Both the position numbers and the translations under genes were made by a program. Shown one piece after another: positions 34,701-44,555 of a stretch of DNA of 45,146 bases. The notes under the pieces were generated by a model. It worked only from the letters and a program-made list of their open reading frames with translations, had not been told where the DNA came from and did not search any database. Source of the DNA: Candolleomyces eurysporus (taxonomy: Eukaryota > Basidiomycota > Agaricomycetes > Agaricales > Psathyrellaceae); contig JANBPK010001253.1 of NCBI GenBank assembly GCA_027579435.1, positions 1 to 45,146 on the forward strand. The letters are read 5' to 3'. The first letter of the stretch is position 1. Each line of letters begins with the position of its first letter.

Positions 34701-35143
34701 ACAATCCAGTGATCGACAATATGGGGAAGGGACGGTCGCAAGGGGGACTTCNTGGGGGANGCGGTAGGGGAGGAGCAGGGTCTGCATTGTAGGGTGAAGG
34801 ACTGAGTAGAATTGCGTGGATGATGACCATTACCTACCTTGCGAGTTGCGGCCCCTGAAAGGATCCCACCAACACCAGTTGTAACTAACACAAGGATGAC
34901 ATGGGTCTTGAGCCCGTGAAAAGAGCGCAGGGAGTGAGCTGTTGCACATCGCATTGGTGGCAGTCGACCTTGTCGAGCCAAAAGACCACAACGACAGTTA
35001 TGTAGCGTACCCTGATTCGACAGCAGACAAGATATCAGCATGCATCACCTGCGCGATTGGGAAGGACAGCAAGAGCATTTGGCCTTCACGGGCTTTCAAG
35101 GCCTTGCCTTGGAACCGGTTTGAACTGTCGGTCAACGTTCAAG

Positions 35144-35191
35144 GGCGGGTTCGACGAAGGGTGGGTTCGACGAAGGGCGGGTTTGACGAAG
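35144..35191 (+). repeat. Three tandem copies of a 16-bp unit
   Basis: GGCGGGTTCGACGAAG, GGTGGGTTCGACGAAG and GGCGGGTTTGACGAAG are adjacent, each differing by one base. A small minisatellite. Confidence 0.85.
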
Positions 35192-36479
35192 GGCAGGAGC
35201 TCGACAGAGAGCGGCAAAGCACGACGATGTACCTGTCAGGTTGCTAACGAGCGGGAACGAGTGCGAGGGCCTCAGAATGGATTCAATTCGGACAAATCGC
35301 AAACCTTATCTCTCGCCCTCAACTCAGGCCGCGATTGATATAGCCAAAACGAGTTCGCGTAAAACAGCGTGGGGACCACCCCTAATGCTTTCAAAGTTGG
35401 TTTCTCCAACACCGTTGGCCGTCAGCTCGATCCCAAGCTGCCTAAGTTTCTAGCTGGATGAAAGGGGTGTGGTTTCTTTGCGTCGTATCCAACGTCCATC
35501 TCAAAATGGCAGACAGACACGACGAATACCCTCCATTGAACCATGCCGAACAGGCAGAACTTCAGCGACGATTTCCTCGCGCTTGGAATTCTAGCATGAG
35601 TTTGTTTGGTGGCCTGCGCCACTGCTCCACAGGTAAATAAAGGGAGCGCGACGCGATCTGGTCTATCGATCGTGAATTAGCTGTAACCCCCCTCAAACCG
35701 GAAGGTGTTTCGTAATGCTAACCGCTCAAACCTGTTCTGGCAGGGTTGACGCATTAACGGCGCCCGGCATTCCCCTGAGCTCAATTTCCGGGATTCCTCT
35801 GCTGTAAATTCTTCTCAAATCTCAATATATTGAGATAGGTCTAGTCAAGCAGTGTATATAGAGATGCCCAAAAGTATTGGTGAGTGCTTTGCCAGGAACT
35901 CCATGTTGGCCATTGCACAGATTGTGTTGCAACACCAGGCAATTCACATACATATGGGGTTTAAATTGGCACAACCAGGGATTTGGAGCCCGTTCGGAGC
36001 CAATGGTGTCATGATGGATTCCCCGATCCAAGATCTGGATGAGTTCCCTTCCGTTCCCACGAGTAGGCCTTCCCTCCCTCGCTCCCCAAACTCCCCATTT
36101 CTCCATTGGTGAGTGTAAGAGTGCGGCGTACGGTCTGAGTTTGTAATGTCGAGGCTAGATCGGGTGATCATGATCGGAGCAAACAAATTTTTTAGTACTC
36201 AGTGTTGAAGTCCTCAAAAACTCAAATGAGCTTGTAGAGTGAACCTACAAAAAGTCAACTCTGTGGAACGACCATGAATATCTAACAATGCCGCCCAGGG
36301 ACCCGACAGCATCTGCCACAGGGTGGATTCTGCACCTGGATTCCTCTGGATGTTCAGTATGCGACTCCCGCGGATGTCCAAATAGGGAGCTCGGCTTCAC
36401 TCCCCAGATCCGGGACCGACCCGGACCTCAAGACGATGGGGGCTTCACATACCCGGTAAGCGTTCCGAGCTCGCATCTT

Positions 36480-36780
36480 CGAGTGGCTCCCTTTAACTCC
36501 ACCATGCCCTCGATCGACTATTGAGTCGGCCTTCTTCTGTTGGGGCATCCGGTGAAGCTAACATGATCGGTCATAGAGCACACCAGGCATTGAAAGGACA
36601 CATCGACCATTAGTTGACTTTATACCATGTCTCTGAGCTTGAGATGTTACAGGAATACCCGTAGTAAGCCAGAGGTCAAATATTCAACTATTCGATCGCG
36701 CGGCCGATCAAAGGTTTGCGATTATCCGTTCCTCGCAGAAAGCCTCTCTCGTTCACCTCTTCTGCCGTTGCTCCAGTAAC
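36480..36780 (+). repeat. Duplicated kinase 5' flank, copy 3
   Basis: Contains GTGAAGCTAACATGATCGG, ACCATGTCTCTGAG, GTAGTAAGCCAGAGGTCA and CTCTCTCGTTCACCTCTTCTGC in the same order as upstream of K3 and PsiA. It is uninterrupted at the site where the solo LTR sits in copy 2. Confidence 0.6.
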
Positions 36781-37528
36781 TCTTCGACGGTATACCGCGG
36801 ATCTTGAACGAGAAACGGCTGCTCAACAAATTGATGCGTTCAATCGGCGTTGCTTCTCCTCACTTTCTCAGTTGAACGGATGGACGGCATGTTAGCGCGA
36901 ATCAGCTACCCAGTAATGTTCACGCATGTATATTGGTTAACAGACTCCTGTTATCTATCAGTCATCGATCGCAACACTTTCACCAGGAGGCTGTGAGGGC
37001 TCTGAGAATGGCAACTGGGCGCAACCTTACGCCATATCACAAAGTGAAACCCACCTGAACCGGAGTGAGCGTCTTTCTCGATACTTCGTTACCACCCACG
37101 ATCAACTGAAGAACCATGGTCCGTGTGCAGAAACTTATGAGGGAGTGCTATGTGCGGTCTTTCCTGAGTCACGAGAAAGTTTCGAGGATTAGACAAGCAC
37201 GACCAATTCGAACTCCCAGTTTAGCTCAGTCTTAGTCCAGCACAGATGCATGAAGTGCATACATGCCCATCCGGAGTCCTAATTGACTACGCGCCTCCCA
37301 GGAAAGTTCCGAACTCTTTCAACTAGGAGAGGGGTTGAGTGGCAAGCAGAATTAAATGCCTTAGCACCTCAGGGACAAGGTGGACAATAGGATCGTAAAT
37401 GGAGATATCCAAACGGCAAGCACCCGGGACTGCGGGACGGAGACTGATCATCCACTTTCTACTACATGATGATCGATAACGATTCGAGTGCAGACCGTTC
37501 ATTGCGGAACAAGCGAATTAGATTCTTA

Positions 37529-37643
37529 CAGCAACCGACGAAACGATAGACCCACTTTACAGAAATCACTGTAGTTGATCTTGTTTAGTTGTGGAGCTGT
37601 ACAAACAAAGCTATACCCAATTCAGTAGGCTGCATTTCATTCT
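37529..37643 (+). repeat. Left terminal inverted repeat
   Basis: Reverse complement of 38021-38135 with six mismatches, all in the inner 35 bp. Confidence 0.9.
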
Positions 37644-37761
37644 ATCTCGACAAGCTCTGGTCGAAAGTCAACCACCGTCGTGTACCGGTGCGTCATTGAA
37701 TATACCCCAGGCTAATATGTACAACAGCATTATCAACTTCTCACTTCCCTCAACTTCAAGC

Positions 37762-37848
37762 ATGGGCAATCGTCGTCATATTTCCAAAGGTGTGAAGGAG
37801 CAACTCGTCGTGATGTCCGCGTACATGAAACCTAAGAAAGTTGGTTGA
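37762..37848 (+). pseudogene. N-terminal remnant of a Tc1/mariner-like transposase
   Basis: 28 codons: MGNRRHISKGVKEQLV ... KKVG, then a stop. Start-of-protein 'M-x-x-R-x-I-S-K-x-V-K' followed by a helix is typical of the helix-turn-helix start of fungal Tc1/mariner transposases. The helix-turn-helix second half and the DDE domain are missing, consistent with an internal deletion of a full-length parent. Confidence 0.5.
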
Positions 37849-37951
37849 ACACGCACCTTGCACCCAATTAAAAATTTATCCTATCCCTAGCTTCGTGTGG
37901 GATCCATGGGGAAAGCAGGCTGCTTTGATCCGGCGACGACACTGAGCTGTT

Positions 37952-38026
37952 GGTTGAGAATGGACGCGCTGCTGGTTGGTGGTTGAGAATGGACGTGTTG
38001 CTGGCTGGACGCGCTGGTTGAGAATG
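37952..38026 (+). repeat. Three sub-terminal copies of GGTTGAGAATG in the element
   Basis: Copies at 37952-37962, 37981-37991 and 38016-38026, with intervening GACGCGCTG/GACGTGTTG. Sub-terminal direct repeats in DNA transposons are often transposase-binding sites; the role here is inference. Confidence 0.6.
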
Positions 38027-38135
38027 AAACGCGGCCTACTACATTAGGTATAGTTTTGTTTGTACAGCTCCACAACTAAACAAGATCAACTACAGTGATT
38101 TCTGTAAAGTGGGTCTATCGTTTCGTCGGTTGCTG
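38021..38135 (-). repeat. Right terminal inverted repeat
   Basis: Reverse complement of 37529-37643. The outer end reads CAGCAACCG on the minus strand and is followed by the TA target duplication. Confidence 0.9.
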
Positions 38136-38425
38136 TATGATCCTTCCAATCGCACAGCGGGGGTAAAGGAAATTGTCGAGGCCCGCCTTGATGAAAGATT
38201 CCATGACCACGTTGCAGATGCGTGTACCCACCTCTCCTGATGCCTTCACGGCAAAAACTCTCATACAACAGTAGATCTGGATTTCAGTTGTGGAATGCGC
38301 TAACCGGAAGTGGTGGAGAAGGAGAAGCCTAAAGGCTGCGGCTGAGCAGGTACAGAAATGTCTCAAGCACGGTCCACCTTTGATTCAGCGATGTTCCGGC
38401 GCATGATCCATCTATGTCCTTTATT

Positions 38426-40203
38426 ATTTTTTAGTATAGTGAGCGTGCTATGGCAACTCACGGATGGCTCTGACAGATGTCTGTAGATTTGAAAGTGGTC
38501 AACTCGCGAAGAACCTCCAAATAGCTTGAAAAGTGACGTGATTACGATGTGTCACGATCGGCGTGGGAGGCTAGTGATGCATCCCAAATCCCGCATGTGT
38601 CGCGCAGTGAAACCATGTCTGGCGTCTATGGATACCTGGGTCCATATAGTACACACTTGGCCTGTGCGTGCTTACTATCGGCCGCCTAAGGACCGCAGTA
38701 TTCACCTTGTCGGATTTTGTCCGCCATCATAGCGGGAAGGAAGCCCATATTGCTCTGCTAGGGTAAAGGGCAGCCGATCTGGCCGCAAGTCAAACCTGAG
38801 CTAGAAAATTGCGAAAGCCACAATTGGGGTTCCCTTCAAATTGGGCATTGGCACAAACAATACCATTGAGGCGACCGGATATAGTGCCGGTCTGTGTGCG
38901 GGCTTCAAGAATAAGCCAAATACTCTGACTACGGAGTGCAATAAAGTACTTAGGCTTTTGAGTTATTAGCGGCATTGAGTTTTCAGGGAACACATGTGAC
39001 AAGGTCGATCATTAATATCCGGAATATGCCGATTGGTGGATAACACGACGGAACGTCTGACATGGGATATACCCTGAAAATTGGGCGGAAAGAAACAAAC
39101 ACGAGCGCTCAGCCTCAAAGGACATTGACAATGACGAGGGTGCGATTTACCTGACTATGACCTGGCGAACGGTCTGAGTCTAACAGCTCGTGGGATGGAC
39201 ATGTCAAGTCATCTTTTCTCCATGTCGCGCTTTTGTGGCCAGGTCTTCGGTCCGCATGCTATTCGAGGCGCTTTTCATTCTCGGAAATGGCGCTGAAGGC
39301 TTGAGAGCGAAATGGTGCCGTCTGTTGTTAAAACCTTGGGATTTCCCAAAATGGAACAACGAATACGTTCGATCCACCCGCGACCCAGGAAAAGTCGACG
39401 GGAATTCGCATGTGATCCAGTTCTTCCTTCTCCCTCAACTTCCTCCAGTAGGCAGATCGATGCGCTGAAGACGCCTTCTCCGGCCATTTCAACGCTTCCA
39501 GAAAGCCCTCTCTGACGTCTTCGACTGGTTTGGATAGAGGCTGTTGCTGTTCGGTGTCGAATCGAAGGTGAGTGCACGCCTTCGTCGACTCTCCAGCTGT
39601 GGCTTGACTTGCGCACAGGTTGTTCCCCGGGACGCTTATCCCCACAAGACTTTGGCCTTCGACATTCATATTCACTCTCTGGCTACGATATCAANCCCCC
39701 TATCCCTGGGCTGTGCTTCTCGATACTGCCAACACAGGCCTTGCGATGAGAACTTTGTGTTCATTACCATTTCCCCCCTCTAGCTCTAGGGAAGGGAGCT
39801 GCATGATAGCAGCGGCGTTTTGGTGGATTCCATGGTGGGGCATGGCTCATGTTGGCCATGCCTTCAATGCAGGAACCCCCAATCAATGTTTGCCGTTCCC
39901 AGAATGGCCATAATCGGGGTTGTCATATTGCGGCGTTTGCGCACAGCATGGTTTCTGATGCGCACAGGATGTTCTTTAACGCGCACATCATGTTCTCTGA
40001 CGTTGGTACACACAGGATGATTGTGTGTCCATGGACCGACACTCATAGACCGAGGTACCTATAGAGGCGACACATGGACACAGGAGGTCATGGACGCGAC
40101 GCGTGCCGTCCGTCTTCGACAATATGTGGGTCAGAAACAGCTCCAGTAGCTGCTACCTACTCCGCCTATCTCCTGATTTACGTGCAATCGGCTTGAACAC
40201 TTC
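38426..40203. other. Gene-poor stretch between PsiB and K6
   Basis: No complete gene supported. A canonical-looking + strand intron (39568-39618, GTGAGT...GCACAG with a CTTGAC branch) joins frames reading GVESK and VVPRDAYPHKTLAFDIHI, possibly a decayed gene. A minus-strand frame of 115 codons (39675-39328) overlaps it. I cannot tell which, if either, is real. A 21-bp triple repeat lies at 39939-40001. Confidence 0.3.
39939..40001 (+). repeat. Three tandem copies of a 21-bp unit
   Basis: GCGCACAGCATGGTTTCTGA(T), GCGCACAGGATGTTCTTTAA(C) and GCGCACATCATGTTCTCTGA(C) follow each other without gap. One frame reads as a seven-residue repeat (AHSMVSD, AHRMFFN, AHIMFSD). Confidence 0.8.
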
Positions 40204-41410
40204 ATGGAAGGCCTCAAGCGTTCTCTCCTGATGGCCGACAATCCCTACGCAGATTATGTGAGTGCCTATCACTATCCGTTAGGGCCCCATTCTGGACACC
40301 CTTCTTCAAATTGTTACCTTAGGCCCTCAAACCCCCGTTCAGACTGGTTCGAACAGTCCGCCCTGGCCGCCCGTGCAGTTTTATCTCGTATGGTGAAGTC
40401 CAAGAGCAAGGAAAATGGAGACCTGTTGTCTTGAAGACCTACCACAAGATCAACGACACGACGGTGACAAAGGCTGCCCAGGTGGATCATTTCGCATTTT
40501 GACTGAGAGGCAAGGACTGACCACCTCTCAGCGCACATACCGAGAGGTCCAAGTCTTAGTGGCGCTTCAAAGCTCTCCTGATCGCTGCGAGAATATCAAT
40601 GATTTCCTCGGTGTCTTATTCGCAGATTCAACCCTAGTAAAAGAAGCTGTTCCAGGCATTCCTTCTATCGTTACCGACTTTGTCCAGCACGACTCGCTTG
40701 AGTACACTCAAGGGAGAGATTTTGGCGCGAGGCTGAATATCGTGAGTGGTCCTGTCAGGCAGCCGCCATCTAGGGCTTATTCCCTTCAGGTGCAGCAGCT
40801 GGCGAACGGTTTGTCCCATATGCATTCCTTGGGCCTCGTTCATGGAGATATGAAACCTGTATGTCGCTAATCGATAAATTCTGTCTGGTGCTGACTTGCA
40901 ATAGGATAATTTCCGTGTGACAGACGACGGTGTGGTGAAGATCATTGACTTGGGCCTCAGTCGTTACCAAACTCCCGAACACACAGGCCTAACCACATTG
41001 ATCCTTCCATGCTACCGATTCATTGCCCCTNGAGCTCATCTTACCCGAGATGGACTCTGTGTCTATGTTCGTAACGAAGGCTTCGGATGTCTACGCATTC
41101 TCCATGACAGCACTGCAGGTATATTATATAAGCCTCAGGTCACGCTTCATGCTCTTTCGCTCACGGAAATGTTGCTCAGGTTTTGGATGGCCAAGGCTAC
41201 CACAAATCGATTCCATTCAATCACTGCAGGGTGCCATTTGCAGTGCGATTAGCCATCGTAAGAAACCAATGGCCTCAAATGCAAAACTACACCGGTGTAA
41301 CTCCCGAAGCTTGGGCCATCATCTCTGCCTGCTGGACCAGCAACGCTTCCGTCCGTCCGTCAATTAACGCACTCCTCGAGGATCTTTCCGGAATCCCACT
41401 CCCTATGTAA
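40204..41410 (+). CDS. Family B protein kinase K6 (HGD, DLG type)
   Basis: Exons 40204-40257, 40323-40481, 40532-40741, 40790-40858, 40905-41118 and 41180-41410; about 311 aa. Exon lengths 54, 159, 210, 69 and 213 equal those of K4, which fixes the start and all junctions. Motifs: WRPVVLKTYHKIND (Lys about 56), RTYREV (helix-C Glu about 76), HSLGLVHGDMKP (Asp about 161, Lys about 163), IIDLGLSRY (Asp about 179), FIAPELILP, SACWTSNASVRPSIN. As in K4/K5 there is no normal glycine loop, although GEVQEQGKW preceding the Lys strand is closer to one. The N at 41031 breaks the frame inside the APE motif; removing it gives ATT GCC CCT GAG CTC, i.e. IAPEL. It is more diverged than K4 and K5 are from each other, and lies in the opposite orientation. 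Substrate and pathway unknown. Confidence 0.78.
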
Positions 41411-42692
41411 TCCTTTCATTTCAGTACGAAATCGGCCCTTTATCTATGACGAATCGACTTTTGGTTGGCAGATTTTTATTTCACATGCTCCACTACTGTC
41501 GTTTACGCATTCCACTCGACGTTCAACACGTCCCGCTTGTAGTTCTAGAAGTTCCACCTGTCGTTCAACACGTCCTACATTTCCTTCGTCATCATGCCCG
41601 ACTTGCCGTTCTACACGTTCCGCATGTCCTTTTACGCGTCTCACTTTCATCGTACATGTACATTTCGGGGTAGCATTGATATAAATCGAATGTCGCATAT
41701 TTATATATATCAGGAGTGGCCAGCATACCAGACAGAGAGGAGAGTCAGCCACAGGCGGCTGGGAGAAAGATGGATAACGGCGCCTTCATGACCGTCTGCA
41801 ATCTACACCTTGTTTCTTCGTCGGTTTCTCGACGGCTCGTCGGGACGATGAGCAGCATCTAGGTCATGGCGAAAATGTATGTTATTCTACTTTTGTTGTC
41901 AATAGGTATGCGGCCCAACCCCCTTCCTTGCGCTTGGAATAATTTGATTGTCACTCGGGCAGCTAGGTGTACCTTCTATAGCACGTCGGTTTTCTCTTCT
42001 AGCTCGGCAATGGTCACTAATGGGTGTATTTTACTTCATACTATTTGCCTAATTTAATCACTTTTTCTCCAAATCTTTATCTTGAGCTTCCTGATGCCAG
42101 AATCGTCACGGAATTATCATTTTGAGGATGGCATTCTCAGCGGCGTGCCATGTTTCTATCCATGCCAACAGAAGTGATAAAGGCCCGTTATTGAAGAGTA
42201 CCGGCTGTGGACCAGAAGGAGATACTGTGGCCTATATTGCAGGATAAAAATTGCGGGAATCTCAAGGATCTAATTCGTGAAACTGGCCATGAAGACACGA
42301 CGAGCGGTAGTAAAACGACGACTGCGTTCCCCCCACGTCCAGAAGATGGTGAGCCGAGTGTATCAACTTGATAGGAAAGAAGGTGAGAGACATTCCGTGG
42401 CATCGAGATATCCTCCAAAGGCGATGGGTCTAAATCGCAGGAACCAAACGTTCTTCCCTACGCGACAAATGCCATTGCGCCGATGAAGCTCGCAATAGAT
42501 AGGAACTTCCGCGAAAAAGTTATTCAGGTGAGCGTTCCATCGAGTTGACTTGAGTTCCATCACAGAGGCTCACTCAACATAATTGCATTGATTTTCCAAG
42601 ATAAACAGGAAAAACAGGTAAGTAGGAAGATATGTAGGTGGGTGGTATGTTATCGCCCATAGGATAAACAGAGTCACAGAGATACACCTCAA
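41411..42692. other. Gene-poor stretch
   Basis: No gene recognised. The part 41518-41625 contains an imperfect repeat (CGTTCAACACGTCC at 41520 and 41562, CGTTCTACACGTTCC at 41607; spacing about 42-45 bp). Read on the minus strand it gives a charged repeat (RVERQV, RVERRV), but no gene context supports it. Confidence 0.35.
41518..41625. repeat. Degenerate repeat of about 42-45 bp
   Basis: Core CGTTCAACACGTCC or CGTTCTACACGTTCC occurs three times with 42- and 45-bp spacing, and related half-units (GTTCTAGAAGTTCCACC) lie in between. Confidence 0.5.
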
Positions 42693-43034
42693 CTACCAAA
42701 TTGCATCCTTTTTTACCCTCACAATATAGTCGAGATCTTCTTTCCGCCCGGTCGCGTCAAAATGCATCTCAACCATAGAAACCAAAAATCTCAGGCAGTC
42801 GACACGGATCTTGTGTCCAAAGGGGTAGTGGGTAACACGTTCTTCACAGTGAAATATCGCCTCTGCAAGGTAGGAGAGCTTGCGAGTCTGGACACATAGG
42901 CTGTGTCCCAAATTCACAGCTTCCTGGGAACACCTTCCCCCAAGTGGGTTTCCGAAAGGTAGGCGCCCATATGCCCACCCTTGCATATATTTGTCATAAA
43001 GCCAACCGACAAACACGGTTCTGCTACTCCACAT
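42693..43034 (-). pseudogene. TPR-like repeat fragment (CHAT/NLR-type TPR protein remnant)
   Basis: A minus-strand frame of 113 codons. Its second half reads LAEAIFHCEERVTHYPFGHKIRVDCL, then FLVSMVEMHFDATGRKEDLDYIV. This resembles the TPR unit 'aI..h..al...p.GH..R...l..La..l..rf..tG..eDLd.ai' found in fungal TPR-CHAT and NLR-type proteins. Only about one and a half repeats are present, with no neighbouring exon carrying more, so I call it a fragment. The identification rests on pattern memory, not on an alignment. Confidence 0.4.
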
Positions 43035-44555
43035 TGGTTGGTCAATCCAAGATCACCTTTTCGTCATGATCGACATTGAGTCCTGCGCGTCCACCGCGTC
43101 GGAAGGTCGTCATTTCACTCTGCGGTCGTTCCGATCTGCCCATGACAGCTTATGCGCATACATCCTTTTCGTATCCCGGTGCTACATTCAGCACTGGATG
43201 AAAGAAGAAGGCGACACTGCCAACCGGGTAGATGAGGAGATGAGGAGAAGAGAATGAAAGGCCAAACAGAGATACAATGGCCCAATCCGGGCAGACCACA
43301 CTCCCCTTTCGTGGCCCTCATTGTTCCGATAAAGGGCGCCTATGATACCTTTTCTAATTTCTCTTCCCCTTTTTTGAGCTTAAATTGAAGTCGAGGGCCT
43401 CATTTGCGTGCAAAAAAAGATATGAACGAACCGGACATTCCAAGACAATACCGGAGTCCTGGGAGCGCTGACGGAACAAAAAGCGAATTATCTAGAGCTA
43501 TGGCAGGGACTACAACTTTCAGGTATCATGAGGCAATGTCGCAATCTGCCTAAGTTTCACAGGGCTACAATCATTCTCACTAAGACTATTACAGTCCCTT
43601 TCAAAGTCGTAAACAAAATTGAATTCGAGTCATTTTTGAAGGTATAGAATGGGTCCTCCGCCAAGTCGTCATTTTTTCCCCAGCCGCGGAGACAGGATTG
43701 CGACGTATCAACTGATGAGCTATCTCATGTGACCAAGATTCTTTGTAGGTGCTCCGATTTAGATCTCTGCGCTCGCTGACGCCCACCGTCGGGCTCGCGC
43801 TGAGGCGGCAAACGTTCGCGATGGCCACACTGCACCTCTTCTCTAATAAATGCCTAGCATAGCCACCTACAAAAATTACTGTGCTTCCTGCACAGGTCCT
43901 CCCTTGGGGACCGGTTGCATGCCTGCCAAGCGCCATTTAACTGAAAAACTATCTCGACAGGATTCACAACGAGTAAGTATAGACCCACGGGGTATACACG
44001 CCGATATCTAAGTGTGGAGGAATAGGAATAACCGTGCAATAGGTATATATGTATACGAATGAATGAGTGTTTCCTAAAAGTACAAAATAGAGTTAAGCAA
44101 GTAGACAAGCAGGTGAACGTTTGAATGTATCACGGGTAGAGGGTAGGTAGGTAGGTATTGAAGGTAGATTAGAATAGGAAGTAGGAGCTGCTTGTATACA
44201 AAAAATCGACGGTGGACATAGTACTAAGAAATGAGTGAACGACAGCTAGAGGTAAAGAATGAGTGGCTTGAAGAACGATGGAATGGTGGTTGGTCATGGT
44301 ACATGTATGCGCAAAGGATATCATGGGTGAATGAATGCTGATCTAGAACAGAAAGAAAAGAAATAACGAGCCCCAAACAACTTGAACGATACGGAAGTAA
44401 AAGGACGGTTCGCGGGCGAGCAAACCCGTGCTCGCAAGCAACCAATAGATAGACACCACAGTCCAGAGCTGGATGAATATATAAGAAGAAAGGAAGAACA
44501 TAGGGAGGTAGGTCGAGGAACGACGCCACCAATGAAAGAAATAAAAAGAAAATAA
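43035..44555. other. Gene-poor stretch; 3' flank of the terminal gene
   Basis: No gene supported. The last 500 bp are likely the 3' flank of the minus-strand gene at the right edge and include GGTAGGTAGGTAGGTA-like short repeats near 44140-44160. Confidence 0.35.

Larger units (their letters stand above)
33904..36479. other. Gene-poor stretch between K5 and PsiB
   Basis: No splice-consistent gene recognised. It contains a purine-rich tract (about 34570-34700) and a 16-bp triple repeat (35144-35191), listed separately, and Ns at 34454, 34752 and 34760, all next to runs of G. Short open frames at 34338-34792, 34942-35453 and 35822-36112 are unsupported. Confidence 0.35.
37529..38135. mobile_element. 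Non-autonomous Tc1/mariner-type element, 607 bp
   Basis: Bounded by 115-bp terminal inverted repeats (109 of 115 identical by eye, the outer about 80 bp perfect) starting CAGCAACCGACGAAACGA. TA is present on both sides (37527-37528 and 38136-38137), the target-site duplication of the Tc1/mariner superfamily. It sits inside PsiB, and PsiA and K3 show the uninterrupted sequence. The internal region keeps a short coding relic like the N-terminus of a transposase (37762-37848) and three copies of GGTTGAGAATG near the right end. With no DDE domain it cannot move by itself. Confidence 0.85.
36781..38425 (+). pseudogene. PsiB, decayed copy of pseudokinase K3, split by a transposon
   Basis: Starts inside exon 1 (CTTCGACGG ... 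CGGCTGCTCAACAAATTGATGCG matches K3 LFDDEWLLNKLV). It follows K3 through exon 3 (GCTCTGAGAATGGCA, K3 ALRMTA), exon 4 (CATGGTCCGTGTGCAGAAAC then ATGAGGGAGTGCTATGTG) and the DNA around the catalytic loop. The first 5' part of exon 1 is deleted. Many stops and small deletions are present. At the DFG position the DNA reads as VHCGTSELD, so it neither matches DFG nor the NFR of K3. The copy is interrupted at 37529-38135 by an inverted-repeat element, after which homology resumes with TCCAATCGCACAGCGGGGG (compare PsiA TCCAATTGCACAGCGGGGG) and continues through GATTTCAGTTGTGGAATGCGC. Confidence 0.7.

Noticed and set aside
37591..37848. 86-codon frame in the inverted-repeat element as a full gene
   Set aside because: It begins within the terminal repeat; only the last 28 codons look like transposase sequence.
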